Below, piece by piece: positions 26,349 through 36,610 of a stretch of 64,000 nt of DNA (positions are counted from its first letter, which is position 1; each line of letters opens with the position of its first letter). This stretch comes from Woeseiaceae bacterium (GTDB taxonomy: Bacteria > Pseudomonadota > Gammaproteobacteria > Steroidobacterales > Woeseiaceae): assembly GCA_030066625.1 (NCBI GenBank), contig JASJBG010000007.1, positions 1 to 64,000 on the forward strand, in the 5' to 3' direction. A model generated the notes under the pieces. It ran no database searches and was not told the origin of the DNA. It was given only the letters and a program-made list of their open reading frames with translations. The translations under genes and the position numbers were made by a program.

Positions 26349-27410
26349 ATGGACCGCGCTCTGTTCGATCGCATCTATCGCCAGGCGAAGCGCATCGTCG
26401 CCGGGCTGGTCGCAACCGCGGCCGTCCTGCTGCTGATCCTGACGATCATCTGGCGCGACCGGGCGCCCGTCGATACGGTCGAACTCGATCCGGCGCCAGA
26501 TGCCGAATCCGAACTCAGCGTAACCTGGTTCGGTGTTGGCACGCTGCTCATCGACGATGGCACGACCCAGATTTTGATCGACGGCTTCATCTCGCGGCCG
26601 ACGCTGATGGACGTATTGCTGGGCCGCCCCGTCGAAAACGACGCGGCAACGATCAACTACTTCCTGAACGAGTACCGGGTTCGACGCCTTGCCGCGATCA
26701 TCCCCGTGCACTCGCACTTCGACCACGCCATGGACGTCGGCGCTATCGCCAACCGCAGCAGCGCGTCGATCCTGGGCTCCGAATCCACCGCAAACATCGC
26801 CCGCGGTGTTCGCGTGCCCGAGGACCAGATCGTCGTTGTCGAGAACAACGCCGACTACACCTTCGGTAACTTCACGGTGCGCTTTATAGAGTCGGTTCAT
26901 GCTCCGGTCGGCTGGCGCGGCAGCGTACCCTTCCCGGGCACAATCGACGAGCCGTTGAAGATGCCCGCGCCGGTCAAGGCGTGGCGCGAGGGCGGCAGCT
27001 ACTCTGTGGTGATCTCGCACCCGCGAAACACGCTGCTGGTACAGGGCAGCGCCGGTATACGCGTTGGCGCCCTCGATGATGTCGAGGTCGATACCGTGCT
27101 GCTCGGCGTCGGCTTGCTCGGGGGACTGGGCGACGACTACCTTCGCGACTACTGGAATGCGACCGTGACCGCGACGGGCGCGTCGACGGTCATCCCCATA
27201 CACTTCGACGACTACACGAAGCCGTTCGGAACCATCGCGTTCCCACCGTCGATTCTCGACAACGTGCCCGAACTGGCCGCGCGGCTCCGCGAACTACGCG
27301 ATACCTACGATACTGAGACCCGCATCGTGCTACCGGGATTCGCCGAGCCGATTCCACTCGTACGTCCTCTCGCAGGCGACGAAGCGGCCGACGCCGACAC
27401 TACGACCTGA
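26349..27410 (+). CDS. MBL-fold metallo-hydrolase with N-terminal TM
   Basis: IPVHSHFDHAMDVGAIA. Confidence 0.85.
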   Translation: MDRALFDRIYRQAKRIVAGLVATAAVLLLILTIIWRDRAPVDTVELDPAPDAESELSVTWFGVGTLLIDDGTTQILIDGFISRPTLMDVLLGRPVENDAATINYFLNEYRVRRLAAIIPVHSHFDHAMDVGAIANRSSASILGSESTANIARGVRVPEDQIVVVENNADYTFGNFTVRFIESVHAPVGWRGSVPFPGTIDEPLKMPAPVKAWREGGSYSVVISHPRNTLLVQGSAGIRVGALDDVEVDTVLLGVGLLGGLGDDYLRDYWNATVTATGASTVIPIHFDDYTKPFGTIAFPPSILDNVPELAARLRELRDTYDTETRIVLPGFAEPIPLVRPLAGDEAADADTTT

Positions 27411-27690
27411 GCTGGTTCAGTTCGAGACGGCCCGCGATGAGCGCCTGCTTCTCGGCCCGCTTCAGCTTCTTGACCCGGTATTCGAGCGCCTGCGCCTCGC
27501 CGCGACTGCCCGCGTTGCCGGAAAAAACGAGCTCGAAGGGGGCGCGGCCGCGAAGGTATTTCGCGCCTCGCTTGCCGGTGGCGTGTTCCGAGAGTCGCGC
27601 GTCGACGTCACAGGCGATGCCCGTGTAATAGCTGCCGTCGGCGCAGCGCAGGATGTACAGGCTGTATGGACGCCCTTCCCGTTCGGACAC
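27400..27690 (-). CDS. GIY-YIG nuclease superfamily protein (UPF0213-like)
   Basis: YSLYILRCADGSYYTGIACDVDARLSEHATGKRGAKYLRGRAPFELVF. Confidence 0.92.
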   Translation of the reverse strand: MSEREGRPYSLYILRCADGSYYTGIACDVDARLSEHATGKRGAKYLRGRAPFELVFSGNAGSRGEAQALEYRVKKLKRAEKQALIAGRLELNQLRS

Positions 27691-27697
27691 GAATTGT

Positions 27698-28069
27698 CTA
27701 GGCGTTGCCGCCCGTCAGCGCATCGCCAAGAACGCGGAAGGCACCGGCCTCTATGCTCGAGAGATTGTTCTCGGTTTCGTCGAAGGTCAGCACCAGCTCG
27801 GTCGCATTGTCGAGTTCGCTTGCCGGTTTGTGCAGGATGAGCGTCAGCGTGTTGCCGAGCAAGCGGGCTTCTTTGAGCAGGTTATGACCGCCGAACTGAG
27901 TTTCGTTGATCTCGATGTACAAGGACTCGTCAAAATCATCCTCGACCGCGCGCATCAGCAGCAGGTAGTCCTTGATGTCGCCCTCATCGGAGGTCTTGGC
28001 AAAGAACAGCATCGTCGCGTTGTCGCGAACGTCAAAAGCGACCGTATCGTAGTAACGGCTGTGTGACAT
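27698..28069 (-). CDS. Hypothetical protein, 123 aa
   Basis: Intact ORF MSHSRYYDTVAFDVRDNATMLFFAKTSDEGDIKDYLLLMR...; no family securely recognised. Confidence 0.6.
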   Translation of the reverse strand: MSHSRYYDTVAFDVRDNATMLFFAKTSDEGDIKDYLLLMRAVEDDFDESLYIEINETQFGGHNLLKEARLLGNTLTLILHKPASELDNATELVLTFDETENNLSSIEAGAFRVLGDALTGGNA

Positions 28070-28126
28070 CGATGGCTCCGGGAGGGCTTCGCTACAGTCT
28101 ACGCCACTCGGGCTCGGAAAGGCGAG

Positions 28127-29062
28127 CTAGCGCAATGTTTCGAGCAGACGGTCCGATATGCGCTTGTCCTTTTCCTGCCATATGTCCGCCAGCCACTGGT
28201 GCACCTCGCGGCGAAAATCGCGATCGTTCTCGTAGTCGCCCTCGACGAGGCGGCGATCGATCGGCCGGCTGACGACCTCGACCGACACATTCACCTTGTC
28301 GCCGCAGCAGAGCCCCCAGAACTCGGGCACGCCGTCCGGATACACGATCGTCACATCGAGGACCGCGTCGAACAGTTCGCCCATTGACGACAGCGCAATA
28401 GCGATGCCACCCGCCCTCGGCTTCAGCAGGTGCCGGTAGGGCGACTGGCGTGCTTCGCGCTTCTCCTCGCTGAAGCGGGTCCCCTCGATGAAGTTGATTA
28501 CCGATGTGGGCGTGTTCCTGAACTTCTCGCAAGCCTGGCGGGTTGCCTCGAGGTCCTTGCCTTTCTTCTCCGGATGCTTGGCGAGATAAGAAGGCGAGTA
28601 GCGCTTCATGAACGGCATGTCCAGTGCCCACCATGCGATGCCCAGCAGCGGGAACCAGACGAGCTCCTGCTTGATGAAGAATTTGAGGAATGGAATGCGG
28701 CGATTAAAAACGGTTTGCAGTACCAGAATATCGACCCAGGTCTGGTGATTCGAGAGGACGAGGTACCAGCCGTCGCGGCGTAATGACTCGGTACCCGATG
28801 CGGACCAGTCGAGCGAGCCGGCCCCAGCCAGGATCAGGCGATTCATGCCGATCCAGTTCTCGCCAATCGACATGAGGACCTGCGTAATCGCGCGGCGAAA
28901 GCCAGCTATCGGAATAGCGAGTTTCACAAGCGCGAGCGCAAACAGCGGCGTGAACCAGAGAATGGTGTTCAGGGTCAGCAAGCTGAAGATGAAGACTCCG
29001 CGAAGATTGCGGATGAAGGCACTCACGCGATCGCGTCCGGAAGGCAGATTCCAAGGTTGCAT
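28127..29062 (-). CDS. 1-acyl-sn-glycerol-3-phosphate acyltransferase-like (PlsC family, YihG-like)
   Basis: LVLSNHQTWVDILVLQTVFNRRIPFLKFFIKQELVWFPLLG; NFIEGTRFSEEKR. Confidence 0.87.
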   Translation of the reverse strand: MQPWNLPSGRDRVSAFIRNLRGVFIFSLLTLNTILWFTPLFALALVKLAIPIAGFRRAITQVLMSIGENWIGMNRLILAGAGSLDWSASGTESLRRDGWYLVLSNHQTWVDILVLQTVFNRRIPFLKFFIKQELVWFPLLGIAWWALDMPFMKRYSPSYLAKHPEKKGKDLEATRQACEKFRNTPTSVINFIEGTRFSEEKREARQSPYRHLLKPRAGGIAIALSSMGELFDAVLDVTIVYPDGVPEFWGLCCGDKVNVSVEVVSRPIDRRLVEGDYENDRDFRREVHQWLADIWQEKDKRISDRLLETLR

Positions 29063-29132
29063 TCTAGCCTGAACGCCCTTGTGAACGGCGGCCATTTGCC
29101 CGCCTGCCGGCGTTCGAGTAACGTCTTCCGCA

Positions 29133-29465
29133 ATGATCGAGCGCATGACAGTCGCGCGCGCGCTCGCCGCGCTGCAAAAATCCGACGAGGAACACTACGG
29201 CGTGCTGCTCGAGCACGGTTCGCTCGAGATCGGTTTCTACACGCCGAAAGACATCGACCGGCAGGAGCCCCACGACCAGGACGAGGTCTACATCATCCAG
29301 GCCGGCACCGGCACGTTCGTGCTGGATGATGTCGAACGTGAGTTCGAGGCGGGCGAGGCCCTGTTCGTGCCCGCCGGCAAGGAGCACCGTTTCAAGGACT
29401 TCAGCGACGACTTTGCGGCCTGGGTAGTGTTCTTCGGCCCGCACGGCGGCGAGGCCGGTCGATGA
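29133..29465 (+). CDS. Cupin-domain protein
   Basis: DEVYIIQAGTGTFVLDDVEREFEAGEALFVPAGKEHRFKDF. Confidence 0.85.
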   Translation: MIERMTVARALAALQKSDEEHYGVLLEHGSLEIGFYTPKDIDRQEPHDQDEVYIIQAGTGTFVLDDVEREFEAGEALFVPAGKEHRFKDFSDDFAAWVVFFGPHGGEAGR

Positions 29466-29953
29466 CAGCTGCGTCGTCCGACTTATCGAAAAGCGCCGAG
29501 CGCTTTCGCTCGCGCCTTTCGGAACTCGGTCACGAGGTCGAGGTCCTGAGCCTCGCCGAATCCACGCGAACCGCGAAAGAAGCTGCTGACACGATCGGCT
29601 GCACCGTCGCGCAGATCGCGAAGTCCATCGTCTTTCGCGATGCGCGTACGGACGAGCCGATACTCGTCGTTGCCTCGGGTACGAACCGGGTTTCGCCCGC
29701 CAAGGTACGGGCGCTGGCCGATACCGAACTGGAGCAGGCGAGCGGCAGCTACGTCAAGAAGCGACTCGGGTTCGCGATCGGCGGCGTTCCGCCGGCCGGT
29801 CATGACTCGCCGCCACGCATCTTCCTCGACGAAGACCTGCGCCGTTTCGACGAGGTCTGGGCCGCCGCGGGAACGCCCTTCGCCGTCTTTCGGCTGTCAC
29901 CGGAGTCGCTGCCGGCACTAACCGGCGCGACGTGGTGCGATGTGGCGGAGTAG
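29462..29953 (+). CDS. YbaK/EbsC-family aminoacyl-tRNA deacylase
   Basis: TVAQIAKSIVFRDARTDEPILVVASGTNRVSPAKV; GFAIGGVPPAGH. Confidence 0.9.
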   Translation: MTAASSDLSKSAERFRSRLSELGHEVEVLSLAESTRTAKEAADTIGCTVAQIAKSIVFRDARTDEPILVVASGTNRVSPAKVRALADTELEQASGSYVKKRLGFAIGGVPPAGHDSPPRIFLDEDLRRFDEVWAAAGTPFAVFRLSPESLPALTGATWCDVAE

Positions 29954-30431
29954 CGTTTCGACGCTGGCCTCTGCGATCGTACTGCTGGCGATCGCGCCCG
30001 CGAACACGGCTGCGGCCGACGACATCTCCATCGACCAGCTGGCATGGCTGGCCGGCTGCTGGGCCATGGACGGTCGCGACCCGGGCTCCGTCGAGCACTG
30101 GCTTGCCCCCGCCGGCGGCGCGATGCTCGGCATCAGCCGGGTCGTGCGCGACGGCCGCATGGTCAGCTTCGAATTCATGCGCATCGAGGAAACCGCCGAC
30201 GGTGTGCTTCGCTTCATCGCCGCGCCGGTGGGCCAGGCGCCAACGGCGTTCTGGCTCGAGCAGATCGAACAGAGCTCGGCAACGTTCGCGAATCCCGACC
30301 ACGATTTTCCACAGCGGATCCACTACGAACGAGCCGGCGACCGCCTGCTTGGCCGTGCTTCGGCGAGCACCGACACGGGCGAGGTAAAGCTGGACTTCCC
30401 GATGACGCGAATCGCCTGCGATGCGGATTAG
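29940..30431 (+). CDS. DUF6265-like secreted protein
   Basis: DQLAWLAGCWAMDGRDPGSVEHWLAPAGGAMLGISRVVRDGRMVSFEFMRIEE; NPDHDFPQRIHYER. Confidence 0.75.
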   Translation: MWRSSVSTLASAIVLLAIAPANTAAADDISIDQLAWLAGCWAMDGRDPGSVEHWLAPAGGAMLGISRVVRDGRMVSFEFMRIEETADGVLRFIAAPVGQAPTAFWLEQIEQSSATFANPDHDFPQRIHYERAGDRLLGRASASTDTGEVKLDFPMTRIACDAD

Positions 30432-31188
30432 GCGCGAGGTCGCAATCGGTGCGGCGGCGCTGCTGGTATTCGTCCTGTTGTTCGCGCTGACCGAACGCAT
30501 CCCGCAGGATCCCGCCTACCACGCATTCGCCGACACGCGCACGATCCTGTCGACGCCGAACTTCTGGAACGTGTTCTCGAACCTGCCGTTCCTCGTCGTG
30601 GGACTGTGGGGCCTGTCGATCGTGATGCCGCGCAGCAACGAGCTGCTCGGTGGCCAGCGCGCGTCGATGCTGGTGCTGTTCTCGGGCGTCATCCTGACGG
30701 CGTTCGGCTCGAGCTACTACCACCTGGCGCCCGACAACGCGACCCTGTTCTGGGACCGGCTTGCTATGACGATTGCCTTCGCGGGCCTGTTCACGACCAT
30801 GCTGGGGCTCTACGTAACGCCGGTGGCTTCACGGAAACTGCTGCTTCCCTTCGTCCTGCTCGGCGGGGGTTCCGTCCTCTACTGGCGGGTGTCGGAGGCA
30901 GCCGGTGCGGGCGACCTGCGTGCCTACGCCATCGTGCAGTTCCTGCCGATGCTCGCAATGCTTGGATTGCTTTCGCTGCGCGGCGACCGCTCGCCTTTGA
31001 CGCCGTGGCTCTGGGCCACGTTCGCGCTCTATGTCGCGTCAAAGATCTTCGAGCACGCCGACGCGCCGCTTTACGCGGCAATCGGTCTGAGCGGTCATGC
31101 CCTCAAGCACGTCGCGGCCGCGCTGGGCGTTGCCGCGTTCGCGCTCGGTCTATCAAGAACGCTCGGCAAGCTCACCGCGGAGCGCTGA
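30421..31188 (+). CDS. Ceramidase-like (alkaline ceramidase/CREST superfamily) multi-pass membrane protein
   Basis: TPNFWNVFSNLPFLVVGLWGL; GSSYYHLAPDNATLFWDRLAM; ALYAAIGLSGHALKHVAAAL. Confidence 0.7.
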   Translation: MRIRREVAIGAAALLVFVLLFALTERIPQDPAYHAFADTRTILSTPNFWNVFSNLPFLVVGLWGLSIVMPRSNELLGGQRASMLVLFSGVILTAFGSSYYHLAPDNATLFWDRLAMTIAFAGLFTTMLGLYVTPVASRKLLLPFVLLGGGSVLYWRVSEAAGAGDLRAYAIVQFLPMLAMLGLLSLRGDRSPLTPWLWATFALYVASKIFEHADAPLYAAIGLSGHALKHVAAALGVAAFALGLSRTLGKLTAER

Positions 31189-31810
31189 GCACTCCCGACC
31201 AGACCGCTTCGTGAAACGCCGCGAGGCCGGCCTCGTGGAACTTGGGCGGGCAGTTGGCGAGGTCGTCGACGCGGGCCCGGCACTCGAGCCCGGGCAGCAG
31301 GCCGCGAACGGCATCGGCGTCGAGGCAGAACGGCGGTCCGGGTGCCACCGACTGGTCGTATTCGACGGCAATGAGTAGGAAGTAAGCCTCCGGCGTCAGC
31401 AGGCTTCGTATATGCGCCACGTAGTCGGCGTGTCGCTCCGGGTCGATGGCAACAAGTGCGCCACGGTCGTAGCAGGCATCGAAACCCTGCTCACGGAACT
31501 CGAAGAAATCACCGCAGGCGATCGTGACGCGACGTTCGCGCGCGACGTAGCGCGGCAGCGCGCCGGGCTCCACCACGTAGTCGAGACCGTTGTCGTGGAA
31601 GAAGTCGCGCGCGGCGAGCGGCGACACCTCGACGCCGACGACCTCGTTGCCCTCCGCTTCCAGCCACAGCAGGTCCGGCGTCTTGCCGCAGAGCGGCACG
31701 AGTACGCGTTTGTTTGAGCCCGACCAGTGTGCCTTGAGGTTCTGATTGCCGGCCGGCTCATGCCAGCCGATGCGGCCCACCTCCCAGCGTTCCAGCCACC
31801 CTTCGTTCAT
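31172..31810 (-). CDS. tpm: Thiopurine S-methyltransferase
   Basis: [82 protein letters not shown]. Confidence 0.92.
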   Translation of the reverse strand: MNEGWLERWEVGRIGWHEPAGNQNLKAHWSGSNKRVLVPLCGKTPDLLWLEAEGNEVVGVEVSPLAARDFFHDNGLDYVVEPGALPRYVARERRVTIACGDFFEFREQGFDACYDRGALVAIDPERHADYVAHIRSLLTPEAYFLLIAVEYDQSVAPGPPFCLDADAVRGLLPGLECRARVDDLANCPPKFHEAGLAAFHEAVWSGVLSAPR

Positions 31811-31910
31811 CGTGATCTCGTCGCCCCGTGTCAGTAGCAGCCGCAGTTTACGCAATCAGGGCACGGCGTTACCATGCAGCGCTTTTACGCCGAGGTCCGC
31901 GAGGAGAGTT

Positions 31911-32804
31911 ATGGGGAGCGCAACCCGAATCGACGGCAAAGCCATGGCGGCACGCCTGCACGAATCCATCTCGGCCGAGACGAGCCGACTCGCCGAACAG
32001 CACGGCATCACGCCGGGACTGACCGTGGTCATCGTCGGCGAAGATCCGGCGAGCCAGGTCTACGTGCGCAACAAGAAGCGCACCGCTGAGGCCTGTGGAT
32101 TTCGGTCCGTACAGCACACGCTGCCGGCCGATGTCTCGCAGGACGACCTGCTGGCGCTGATCGACGACCTGAACGGTGACGACAGCGTGCACGGCATCCT
32201 CGTTCAGCTGCCGCTGCCGGACCACCTCGACGAGCAGGCCATCACCCAGGCCATTGCGCCGTCAAAGGACGTGGACGGCTTTCACTACGTCAATATCGGC
32301 AAGCTGACCGCCGGCGACACGGGCGACGCCTTCGTTCCCTGCACGCCGGCCGGCTGCATGCTGATGGTCGAGGAGCACCTCGGCGCCGACCTCTCCGGAA
32401 AGAACGCCGTGGTTATCGGCCGCTCCAACATCGTCGGCAAACCGATGGCGAGCCTGCTGCTTGCGGCAAACGCAACGGTCACTATCTGCCACAGCCGGAC
32501 GGCCGACCTTCCCGGCGTCTGCCGTAACGCGGACATCCTCGTCGCCGCTGTCGGCCGGGCGAACATGGTCGAGGGCGACTGGATCAAGCCCGGCGCGGTC
32601 GTCATCGACGTGGGCATCAACCGGATCCCGGTCGAGGTCGACGGCGAGACGAAATCGAAGCTGACCGGTGACGTCGACTACGCCGGCGCCGAGCCCGTTG
32701 CCAGCGCGATAACGCCGGTACCGGGCGGCGTAGGCCCGATGACAATCGCGATGCTGATGTCGAACACGCTGCGGGCGGCGAAGCTCTCGGCGGGGATCGA
32801 CTAG
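31911..32804 (+). CDS. folD: Bifunctional methylenetetrahydrofolate dehydrogenase/cyclohydrolase
   Basis: [60 protein letters not shown]. Confidence 0.95.
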   Translation: MGSATRIDGKAMAARLHESISAETSRLAEQHGITPGLTVVIVGEDPASQVYVRNKKRTAEACGFRSVQHTLPADVSQDDLLALIDDLNGDDSVHGILVQLPLPDHLDEQAITQAIAPSKDVDGFHYVNIGKLTAGDTGDAFVPCTPAGCMLMVEEHLGADLSGKNAVVIGRSNIVGKPMASLLLAANATVTICHSRTADLPGVCRNADILVAAVGRANMVEGDWIKPGAVVIDVGINRIPVEVDGETKSKLTGDVDYAGAEPVASAITPVPGGVGPMTIAMLMSNTLRAAKLSAGID

Positions 32805-33970
32805 CTCCGCCTGGACGGCCGCGCGATCGCGCCCTGGCGCTCCAGCGCGGCTATCTCGTCGGCATCGAAGCCGGCCTCCCGGAGCACCTCGTACGTGTGC
32901 TGACCCGGCTCGGGCGGCGCCGCGACCGGCGCTGCCGGCGTCTCGCTGAACCGCGGTGCCGGCGCCGGCTGCAATACACCATCGACATCGACCCAGGTCT
33001 TCCGCGCGCGGTTGTGCGCGTGCCCGGAAGCCTCGTCGAAGTCCAGCACGGGCGCGACACAGGCATCCGAGCCTTCGAACACGACACACCAGTCATCGCG
33101 CGTGCGGGTCAGGAACAGCTCGGCCAATGCCGCCCGCTGCGCGGGCCAGCGGGCGGGGTCGTATTGCTGCGCGAAGGCCGGATCGTCGGCCAGGCCGAGA
33201 CGCTCCAGCAGCGTCGCGTAAAACGGCGGCTCCAGCGCGCCGACGCTCAGGTACTTGCCGTCCGCGCACTCGTACACGTTGTACCAGTGGCTGCCGCCGT
33301 CGAGCAGGTTGGCACCGCGCGCACCGGACCAGCGACCTGCAGCGCGCAGGCCGGCAAGCAGGGTCGTCATTGCCGCGACGCCGTCAGAAATGGCCGCGTC
33401 GACGACCTGGCCCTGTCCGGTCGCTCGCGCATTCAGCAGCGCGGCGAGCATGCCGACGGCAAGGAACAGCGTGCCGCCGCCGATATCGCCGACCAGCGTC
33501 GGCGGTGCGGATGGTGGCAGACCCGCAGGCCCGCTCGCGTGGAGTGCCCCGGCAATCGCGATGTAGTTGATGTCGTGGCCTGCGGCCGCGCTGAGCGGCC
33601 CGTCCTGCCCCCATCCGGAGAGCCGCCCGTACACCAGCGCGGGGTTGGCCTCGTGGCAGGACTCGGGTCCGAGCCCGACACGTTCCATGACGCCCGGACG
33701 ATAGCTCTCGATCAGCGCGTCGGCCGATCCGACCAGGCGGCGAACGGCGTCGACACCGCCCGACTGCTTCAGGTCGACCGCGATTGTGCGCTTGCCGCGA
33801 TTGTGAATCGCAAAGCGCGCGTTATCGGGCAAGGCGTCCACGCGGCCATCGGCAGTGGCGCGATCGACGACAATCACGTCGGCGCCCATATCCGCAAACA
33901 GCATGCCGCACACCGGTGCCGGCCCGATCCCCGCCATCTCGATGACGGTGACACCCTCGAGTGGACCCAC
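32801..33970 (-). CDS. CaiB/BaiF family CoA-transferase / alpha-methylacyl-CoA racemase
   Basis: [81 protein letters not shown]. Confidence 0.92.
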   Translation of the reverse strand: MGPLEGVTVIEMAGIGPAPVCGMLFADMGADVIVVDRATADGRVDALPDNARFAIHNRGKRTIAVDLKQSGGVDAVRRLVGSADALIESYRPGVMERVGLGPESCHEANPALVYGRLSGWGQDGPLSAAAGHDINYIAIAGALHASGPAGLPPSAPPTLVGDIGGGTLFLAVGMLAALLNARATGQGQVVDAAISDGVAAMTTLLAGLRAAGRWSGARGANLLDGGSHWYNVYECADGKYLSVGALEPPFYATLLERLGLADDPAFAQQYDPARWPAQRAALAELFLTRTRDDWCVVFEGSDACVAPVLDFDEASGHAHNRARKTWVDVDGVLQPAPAPRFSETPAAPVAAPPEPGQHTYEVLREAGFDADEIAALERQGAIARPSRRS

Positions 33971-34045
33971 GAATGACTCCTCTGAAAGGGTGACAGGCTA
34001 GCCGTCCCGCGCGAGAATTCCAACGAAGGCTGACGGAGAAGCACC

Positions 34046-35143
34046 GTGACCGACTCACACGACGATTTCCGCACCATCTGGCTGTCGCCCGACGATGACG
34101 GCGTGGTCCGGATCATCGACCAGCGCAAGCTGCCGCACGTATACGCCGAACACGACCTGCACCGCTGGAGCGAGGGCGTCGAGGCCATTGCGGACATGTA
34201 CGTCCGCGGGGCCCCGCTGATCGGCGCAACGGCCGCCTGGAGCCTCTACCTGGCCGCACGGCACGGCGCCTACCCCCGGCAGGAAGTCGAAATGGCCGCC
34301 GAGTCACTGCTCGAATCCCGGCCGACGGCCGTCAACCTGCGCTGGGCGGTCGAGCGAGTCCTGGCGGTTGCCGGATCGGTCGACGATGCCAGCCTCGCAC
34401 CAAGACTCCGTGACGAAGCGGAGGCGATCTGCAACGAGGACGTCGAGATCAGCCTCGGGATCGGCAGGAGCGGCCTCGAACTTATCCGGGCGATCGCTGC
34501 GGAGAAAGAAGGGCCCGTCAACGTGCTGACACACTGCAACGCGGGCGCGCTCGCGACGATCAACTGGGGCACCGCGACGGCACCCGTTTATCTCGCTCAT
34601 GCCGAGGGCATCGATGTTCACGTCTGGGTGGACGAGACGCGTCCACGAAACCAGGGCTCGCAGCTCACGGCCTGGGAACTCGGTCAGCGCGGCGTTCCAC
34701 ATACCCTGATCGTGGACAACGCCGGCGGCCACCTGATGCAGCACGGCCGCGTGGACATCGTTATCACCGGCACCGACCGAACGACGCGGACGGGTGACGT
34801 CGCCAACAAGATCGGCACCTACCTGAAGGCGCTGGCCGCTCACGACAACGGCGTACCGTTTTACGTCGCGCTGCCGTCAACGACCATCGACTGGCAGTGT
34901 CGTGACGGCCTCGCGGGCATTCCGATCGAGGAGCGTGATCCGCGCGAGGTGTCGCAAATTTACGGCGAACTCGACGGAGGCACCGTCGTCGTCAACACGA
35001 CGGCGCCGGGCACGCCGATCTCGAACTACGCGTTCGACGTCACGCCTGCGCGGCTCGTGACCGGCCTGATCACCGAGCGCGGCGTGTGCAGCGCCAGCGA
35101 GGAAGGTCTCCTTGGCCTGTTCCCGGAGCGGGCCGCTGCATGA
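34046..35143 (+). CDS. mtnA: S-methyl-5-thioribose-1-phosphate isomerase
   Basis: VRGAPLIGATAAWSLYLAAR; LTHCNAGALATINWGTATAPVYLAH; VDIVITGTDRTTRTGDVANKIGTYLKALAA. Confidence 0.93.
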   Translation: MTDSHDDFRTIWLSPDDDGVVRIIDQRKLPHVYAEHDLHRWSEGVEAIADMYVRGAPLIGATAAWSLYLAARHGAYPRQEVEMAAESLLESRPTAVNLRWAVERVLAVAGSVDDASLAPRLRDEAEAICNEDVEISLGIGRSGLELIRAIAAEKEGPVNVLTHCNAGALATINWGTATAPVYLAHAEGIDVHVWVDETRPRNQGSQLTAWELGQRGVPHTLIVDNAGGHLMQHGRVDIVITGTDRTTRTGDVANKIGTYLKALAAHDNGVPFYVALPSTTIDWQCRDGLAGIPIEERDPREVSQIYGELDGGTVVVNTTAPGTPISNYAFDVTPARLVTGLITERGVCSASEEGLLGLFPERAAA

Positions 35144-35793
35144 GCGAATCACCGACAGGCATCGACGAGGGCTACGTCAAATACGATAGCCGCTGGACGC
35201 CGGGACCGGCGCCTGCGCAGGATGTCGTCGACGAACTCAACCGCTGGCGAGCCCCGCTGCATGCGGCCGGTCTGATCGGTCACTACGTCGAACACGACGT
35301 GGGCTTCGGCAACCTGAGCTTGCGTGTCGATGACGGCTTCGTCATCAGCGGCACGCAGACGGGGCATATCGCCAACACAACGGCCGACCATTACGTGCTT
35401 GTTACTCGTGTCGACATCGACGCCAACCGCGTCGACTGCACGGGCCCCGTGCAGGCATCGTCCGAAGCGCTCACGCATGCGGCACTGTATGCGCTCAGCG
35501 ATGACGTCGGTGCCGTCGTGCACGTTCACAGCCCCGAACTATGGGCTGCTCTGAAAAACGTGCTGCCGACCGCGGTCGAGGACGTGCCCTACGGCACGCC
35601 GGACATGGCCAGGGAATTCATCCGCCTCTGGCGGAACTCGGATTTTGCTGCAAGCGGCGTCGCGGTCATGGCCGGGCACGACGAGGGGCTCGTCAGCGTC
35701 GGCAGAACGCTCGCCGAAGCTGCCGAAAGAATGCTCACGGTCAGAGCGGAGTTTCGGGACGCAGCTCGAAACGAAACGTCCGGCAGGTCTTGA
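35140..35793 (+). CDS. Class II aldolase/adducin-family protein
   Basis: GFGNLSLRVDDGFVISGTQTGH; GAVVHVHSPELW; MAGHDEGLVSVG. ATGA overlap with mtnA. Confidence 0.85.
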   Translation: MSESPTGIDEGYVKYDSRWTPGPAPAQDVVDELNRWRAPLHAAGLIGHYVEHDVGFGNLSLRVDDGFVISGTQTGHIANTTADHYVLVTRVDIDANRVDCTGPVQASSEALTHAALYALSDDVGAVVHVHSPELWAALKNVLPTAVEDVPYGTPDMAREFIRLWRNSDFAASGVAVMAGHDEGLVSVGRTLAEAAERMLTVRAEFRDAARNETSGRS

Positions 35794-36109
35794 TGCCCGA
35801 ACGCTTCTCCCCCGGTTCGAGCGGCACATAGCTCGAAGCCCGCACGGCGAGTTTCGCCGGCTTCTCGAAAATGCGGTGAGTACTGTGGCGCACGGCGATG
35901 CGGTAGGGCCGGCCACCGCGATCGACCTCGTAGCAGACCTGAACCTCGCCCTCGATGCGATCGCGGCGCGCTTTCTCCGGGTAGACCGGCACGACCGTAT
36001 GCAGTGGCGTGCGATCGCCCGAGTCATCCGTGTAGCGCATGACGTGCTGCGTGTCGTCAGCGCTCGCGGTAACCGCGATGAGGAGAAGCGCGAGGTTAAA
36101 CGCCCTCAT
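35741..36109 (-). CDS. TonB C-terminal-domain-like secreted protein
   Basis: VVPVYPEKARRDRIEGEVQVCYEVDRGGRPYRIAVRHSTHRIFEKPAKLAVR. Confidence 0.75.
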   Translation of the reverse strand: MRAFNLALLLIAVTASADDTQHVMRYTDDSGDRTPLHTVVPVYPEKARRDRIEGEVQVCYEVDRGGRPYRIAVRHSTHRIFEKPAKLAVRASSYVPLEPGEKRSGIKTCRTFRFELRPETPL

Positions 36110-36608
36110 CGTCGTCTTCGTCGGCGTTCGGGTCGCGGCGATCGTCGATCGTGATCGTCGGCGTCACGGGGTCCGTAATGTCGAGCAGCCTTGCCCGCAC
36201 CCGCTTGAGCTTCGTGGCGTTCGGCGCAATCTCCTGGCCGCGGTCGAGATCGACCTCGGCCTCGGCATACTGTCCGAGTTCGATCTTCGCGAGGGCGCGG
36301 TTCGATAGCGCGCGCCAGTTGCGGGGAGTCTCCTCGAGCGCCTGGTCGCAGTAGCCGATCGCGGTCTCGAACTCCTCGATGAGCGCATAGCCGGCGCAGA
36401 GGTTGGCGTAAGCGGCACCGCGCTCGCGCGATCCCTGCGCCACGGCAAGCGCCTGCTCCGTGAGTCGAATGCCCTCTTCCGCGTCGCCGGCCAGCAGCGC
36501 TTCAGCACCGCGCGCGAGTGCGGGATTCTTCGGGCCGATGACAGTTTTCGTATCGGCATCACCGCCGGCTGCCGCAAACAGGAACACTGCGACGACGAGA
36601 GCTTGCAT
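36096..36608 (-). CDS. TPR-repeat secreted protein
   Basis: RGAAYANLCAGYALIEEFETAIGYCDQALEETPRNWRALSNRALAKIELGQYAEAEVDLDRG. Confidence 0.8.
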   Translation of the reverse strand: MQALVVAVFLFAAAGGDADTKTVIGPKNPALARGAEALLAGDAEEGIRLTEQALAVAQGSRERGAAYANLCAGYALIEEFETAIGYCDQALEETPRNWRALSNRALAKIELGQYAEAEVDLDRGQEIAPNATKLKRVRARLLDITDPVTPTITIDDRRDPNADEDDDEGV

Positions 36609-36610
36609 GA

